A stretch of DNA of 10,211 nucleotides. It comes from an uncultured Prevotellaceae bacterium (GTDB lineage Bacteria; Bacteroidota; Bacteroidia; Bacteroidales; Bacteroidaceae). Location of the stretch: NCBI GenBank assembly GCA_946624335.1, contig CAMOSA010000085.1, positions 1 through 10,211 of the forward strand, read 5' to 3'. A model generated the notes under the pieces. That model made no database searches. It saw only the letters and a list, made by a program, of their open reading frames with translations, and was not told where the DNA came from. Both the position numbers and the translations under genes were made by a program. Of this stretch, positions 7,249-10,211 are shown piece by piece (the stretch's first letter is position 1; every line of letters starts with the position of its first letter).

Positions 7249-7572
7249 ATGGAAGAAGATTTCATGGCAGCTGCCGAGGATGACCTCCGCACGATGGAGT
7301 TCATCAAGGGCTACCTTCCGCACGATGTCAAGGACAAGTTCACCGAGGACGACATCTATTATTTCATGGATCTGCTGGCCGACTACTATGTCGACAGCGG
7401 CCTGCTCGACGACGAATCCTCTGACGACGACTTCGTAGATATCGACACCGAAGTCATCGCCAAGGCCATTGCCGAGCGTGCGAAGAAGGAGAAGTACGGC
7501 GACTTCTCGCCCGAAGACCTCATCTGGATCGTTCAGGGCGAGCTTGAGTTCGGCGAAGCCTCTGGCGAGTGA
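7249..7572 (+). CDS. Highly acidic conserved protein of unknown function
   Basis: This 107-residue protein has no recognised catalytic motif, signal peptide or membrane segment. Hand counting gives 33 Asp/Glu against 9 Lys/Arg, so it is strongly acidic. The first half (about 12-52) and the last third (about 67-105) look helical, joined by an Asp/Ser-rich linker at about 54-66. Sequence such as FIKGYLPHDVKDKFTEDD and DFSPEDLIWIVQGELEFGE reads like a small protein family I recall beside thioredoxin/dnaE in Bacteroidales; that recollection is unverified. The start is ATG 7249; Met6 (7264) is an alternative. A frame-open extension into trxA is rejected because it overlaps a certain gene in another frame. 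It lies 29 bases after trxA, suggesting one operon. A role as a thioredoxin client or partner, or as a DNA-mimic-like acidic protein, would be speculation. Confidence 0.85.
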   Translation: MEEDFMAAAEDDLRTMEFIKGYLPHDVKDKFTEDDIYYFMDLLADYYVDSGLLDDESSDDDFVDIDTEVIAKAIAERAKKEKYGDFSPEDLIWIVQGELEFGEASGE

Positions 7573-7597
7573 ACGCCAGTAGCGCGTCAGTCTTTAT

Positions 7598-7638
7598 CCC
7601 CCAATGGGTCATCGTATACTTCAATGATCGGTTGGGGG
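7598..7638. terminator. Hairpin between convergent genes
   Basis: CCCCCAA at 7598-7604 pairs with TTGGGGG at 7632-7638. Pairing resumes inside with TCAT (7609-7612) against ATGA (7624-7627) after a short imperfect stretch. The hairpin sits in the 66-base gap between the acidic gene and the receptor gene. The receptor stop codon (7641-7639) abuts its right arm. Neither side has a long T run, so termination strength is uncertain, but the position fits a shared bidirectional terminator. Confidence 0.55.
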
Positions 7639-10146
7639 TTATAAGTGCCAGCGGAGTTGGACCCCCAGCTCCGCTGGCCTTGTGTATTGTGCAAAGCCGC
7701 GTTGCATCGTCTCGAAATAGAAGGTCTGATAGCGGGTGGAGAGGATGTTGTGGCCATACAGGTGCAGGTCCATGCCGCCCTTGTGGAAGCCCACGCTGGC
7801 GTCAGCCATACCGGCGAAGTCCTGCCACGCCGTGTTGCTCTCGGTCCAGTAGATGCGCCCTGCGCCGTGGTAGCCGGCGTGGATGGATATGGCCTCCAGC
7901 CATGCCGAGCGCAGCGCCCACCGCTGCGTGGCACCTATGGCCAGCGTGTTGCGAGGCACGAAGGGCACGAACCCTCCGTCGCGGAACTTGGCGTGTGTGT
8001 AGCCGTAGGTGGCCGTCAGCTGCAGCTCGTCTGTCACGCGCCATCGCAGCGAGGCCTCGGCGCCGAGGCTGCGGCTGCGACCCGAGTTGACGGTGACGCG
8101 TCCCATGCCGCCCGTCGTCATTCGGCTGACCTGCTGGTCGCGCGTTGCCATCGCGAACAGGGCTCCGTCGATGCTCAGGCGGGCATCGCAGAGGTTCAGG
8201 TGGCCGCCCACTTCGTAGCTCCACGAGGTCTCGGGCCGATACCACGTGACGCCCTGCACGTCGATGGGCTGCGCCGTTCCCATGCCGATGAGCATCTCGC
8301 GCACGCGGCCTTTGACGTCGGCCGGGATCATCGCCACGCCGTCGACGACAGGCACCGTGGCCTCGGCGACATTGTGCATGATGTCTGTCTGCATATTGCC
8401 CTGCAACAGTTCGTTGAACATCTGGATGTTATACCCGCCCGAGCGATAGCCTCGTGTCATCGTGGCGTACACGTTGGAGGGCGGATTCTGGTCGCCGCAG
8501 GCGAAGGCGTACTGCAGCGTCAGCCGTGGCAGCAGCTTGAGGTAGTCTCGGCTGACGCGGTCTTCGTAGTGCGAGTCCACCGTGAACGTGCGCTTCGGCA
8601 CCAGCGTCATGCCCTCACGCACGCTGCCGTCGGGGTAGGTCAGTCGCCCTCCGAGGCCGTATTGTTGGCTGAAGGTGTAGCCGGTGTTGTAGTCGAGCTG
8701 GAAGTGCTCGTAGTCGGCCCGCAGGCCGGCCGTGAACGTCAGGCCTTCGACGCCGAAGAGGCGTTTCAGGCTGCTCTCGTGGAAGAGGGCGATCTCGCTC
8801 GTCGGCGTCTTGTACACGCCCGGGAAGGCCAGCTCGTCGCCTCGGATGAGATTGTTGAAGATGAAGTTCATCGTGTAGGCTGCGTTGCCTGCCTCGTCAC
8901 GACTGGTGACGGTAGGCAGATGGGTGTTGGCCTGCCGGTTGATGAGGCCGTTGAGCCATTCGAGGCCGTCGGCGTAGAAGACCACCGGCGCTTCGGTCCT
9001 GTTCCATTGGCGGATGGCCGACAGCCCCAGCAGCCATTCGTAGTGGTTGGCCTCGGGCTGCCGGGCGATGGTGGCCGTCGTCGAGGGCTTCAGCAGCATC
9101 TCCTCGGTGATCGTGTTGACGTTCTGCCGCTGGGTGAGGGTGTACAGGTCGTGCTCGGTGAAATCCTGGTCGAGGTTCATGCCGTCGTGCAGATGCTGGT
9201 AGCTCGTGATGCTGGTCAGGGTGACCTTGGGCCACGTCTTCTCGGCGGTCAGCCCCACGTTGGTCAGGTTGCGACGGTATCCGCTGCGCCGGTTGTAGGC
9301 GATGTGTCCGGGTCCGAGGGCGGGATCGGGTGTTGATGTCGTACCGACGGAGTCGACGTACTCGTAGGGATAGCCGCCTTGCTTGAGCCATTCGTGGCTG
9401 GCCGAAAGGTCGAAGTGCAGGTCGTCGGTCGGGCGGTAGATCATGCGCCACCGTGCGCCGAAGTCCATCAGCCGGTCGATCAGCTCGTCGCCGCGGCCAT
9501 GGTTGCGGAAGTGCCCGCCATCGTATTCGCCGAAGAAGTGTCCCGTGAAGGCTACCTGCTCGCTGATGCGGTGGTAGTGGGTGAGGCCGAGGCGGTAGTG
9601 TCCTGCGCCGCCGCCGTCCTTGCGGCCCCCGTCGGACCTGACGACGTCGTGGCCGGCATCGAAGGTGATGTCGGTGCCCTGGTAGTGCATCGGGTTCTTC
9701 GTGTAGACACGTATGACGCCGCCCATCGAGTTGCGGCCGTAGAGCGTCGACTGCGGCCCGCGCAGGACGTCGATGCGGTCGACGTTGGCGAAGCTCAAGT
9801 CGTAGCTCGCGGGGGAGATCTGCGGCAGGCCGTCGACGTACAGCGCCACGGCCGGCGTGCCGATACGCGAACCTAAGCCGCGGATGTACACGCTGGTCGT
9901 CAGCCTCGAACCGTAGGACGGCACGAACAGGTTGGGAACGGACGAGGTGAGGTCACAGATACCCGCGATGGCGTTCTCCGTCATGTCGGCTTGCGAGAAT
10001 GACGTCGACGAGACGGCCTGACGGCGCAGACGGGTGTTTTCCTTAGGCGTCGAGACGATGACGACCTCCTCGATGTCCGACGTCCGCAGCGAGTCGGTGA
10101 CCTCGGGACTGGAGAGCGCCAGAAGAGCAGCAAAAAGATAGTGCAT
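7639..10146 (-). CDS. TonB-dependent outer-membrane receptor, substrate unknown
   Basis: The 835-residue protein is an outer-membrane active transporter powered by TonB-ExbBD. A short hydrophobic signal peptide (about 1-13) is followed by EEVVIVS (26-32), a likely TonB box, then the plug domain (about 42-150). The plug contains VYIRGLGSR, VDGLPQISP and the hallmark VLRGPQSTLYGRNSMGGVI ending near 145. The remainder is a 22-strand-type beta-barrel rich in alternating aromatic residues, ending in ELGVQLRWHL. It lacks the N-terminal carboxypeptidase-like domain usual in SusC proteins, and no SusD gene is adjacent, so it resembles siderophore, haem or vitamin receptors. The start is ATG 10146: the in-frame TTG at 10176 lies inside the -7 promoter box. 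The signal peptide lacks the usual Lys/Arg near its start. GC content looks higher than in neighbouring genes. The ligand cannot be told from the sequence. Confidence 0.93.
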   Translation of the reverse strand: MHYLFAALLALSSPEVTDSLRTSDIEEVVIVSTPKENTRLRRQAVSSTSFSQADMTENAIAGICDLTSSVPNLFVPSYGSRLTTSVYIRGLGSRIGTPAVALYVDGLPQISPASYDLSFANVDRIDVLRGPQSTLYGRNSMGGVIRVYTKNPMHYQGTDITFDAGHDVVRSDGGRKDGGGAGHYRLGLTHYHRISEQVAFTGHFFGEYDGGHFRNHGRGDELIDRLMDFGARWRMIYRPTDDLHFDLSASHEWLKQGGYPYEYVDSVGTTSTPDPALGPGHIAYNRRSGYRRNLTNVGLTAEKTWPKVTLTSITSYQHLHDGMNLDQDFTEHDLYTLTQRQNVNTITEEMLLKPSTTATIARQPEANHYEWLLGLSAIRQWNRTEAPVVFYADGLEWLNGLINRQANTHLPTVTSRDEAGNAAYTMNFIFNNLIRGDELAFPGVYKTPTSEIALFHESSLKRLFGVEGLTFTAGLRADYEHFQLDYNTGYTFSQQYGLGGRLTYPDGSVREGMTLVPKRTFTVDSHYEDRVSRDYLKLLPRLTLQYAFACGDQNPPSNVYATMTRGYRSGGYNIQMFNELLQGNMQTDIMHNVAEATVPVVDGVAMIPADVKGRVREMLIGMGTAQPIDVQGVTWYRPETSWSYEVGGHLNLCDARLSIDGALFAMATRDQQVSRMTTGGMGRVTVNSGRSRSLGAEASLRWRVTDELQLTATYGYTHAKFRDGGFVPFVPRNTLAIGATQRWALRSAWLEAISIHAGYHGAGRIYWTESNTAWQDFAGMADASVGFHKGGMDLHLYGHNILSTRYQTFYFETMQRGFAQYTRPAELGVQLRWHL

Positions 10147-10173
10147 GGGTGCTATGGATGGTTTGAATGGGCG

Positions 10174-10181
10174 CAAAGGTA
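10174..10181 (-). promoter_or_regulatory. Bacteroidetes -7 box for the TonB-dependent receptor
   Basis: On the minus strand TACCTTTG at 10181-10174 matches TAnnTTTG exactly, in an AT-rich upstream setting. No TTTG was found at the usual 17-20 base distance upstream before the window ends, so the -33 element is weak or absent. Transcription would start near 10168, about 20 bases before ATG 10146. No recognisable Fur-type palindrome is visible. Confidence 0.65.
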
Positions 10182-10211
10182 CAAAAAATATGGCTGAATA
10201 AGGTAAAAAAA

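Noticed and set aside
7645..9336. A 563-codon plus-strand open frame opposite the TonB-dependent receptor
   Set aside because: The receptor on the minus strand has clear domain motifs throughout. The antisense frame is a GC-driven shadow rich in Val, Ala, Gly and His.
1..10211. Mobile elements, CRISPR arrays, tRNA or rRNA genes, defence or secondary-metabolite genes
   Set aside because: No transposase, terminal inverted repeats, spaced repeat arrays, RNA gene structures or matching protein motifs were seen on either strand. The region reads as core chromosome.

Overview
The window looks like core chromosome of a fairly GC-rich member of the Bacteroidales, probably Prevotella-like; genus and species cannot be fixed from sequence alone. 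The reasons are: three good matches to the Bacteroidetes -7 promoter octamer TAnnTTTG; start codons with A-rich or unremarkable leaders instead of clear Shine-Dalgarno sites; a 1241-residue DnaE of the Bacteroidetes type; a short-form phosphatidylserine decarboxylase next to pssA; and the tail of a methylmalonyl-CoA mutase large subunit.

Layout from left to right. Bases 1-134 hold the last 43 codons of methylmalonyl-CoA mutase (+), followed by a strong hairpin terminator at 182-225. Then come three minus-strand envelope-lipid genes, in transcription order psd (2927-2235), pssA (2136-1426) and an LpxL/HtrB-like acyltransferase (1210-239). The 135-bp gap at 2928-3062 is a divergent control region: one Bacteroidetes-type promoter drives psd leftward and another, with the same TACTTTTG octamer, drives dnaE rightward. 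dnaE (3063-6788), trxA (6902-7219) and a very acidic protein of unknown function (7249-7572) follow on the plus strand. They meet a convergent TonB-dependent outer-membrane receptor (10146-7639, minus) across a shared hairpin at 7598-7638. The receptor has its own -7 octamer at 10174-10181.

How the genes work together. PssA makes phosphatidylserine and Psd decarboxylates it to phosphatidylethanolamine. The acyltransferase probably completes lipid A or acylates a related lipid, so the left-hand cluster is an envelope-lipid unit. The right-hand cluster joins the replicative polymerase to thioredoxin and an uncharacterised acidic partner. The receptor stands alone: there is no SusD-like, TonB/ExbBD or other transport gene in the window.

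No mobile element, CRISPR array, tRNA, rRNA or defence system was seen. I found no convincing new multi-gene system. The points most worth a second look are the divergent promoter with a repeat and palindrome inside its dnaE arm, the acidic protein after trxA, and the lone receptor of unknown substrate.
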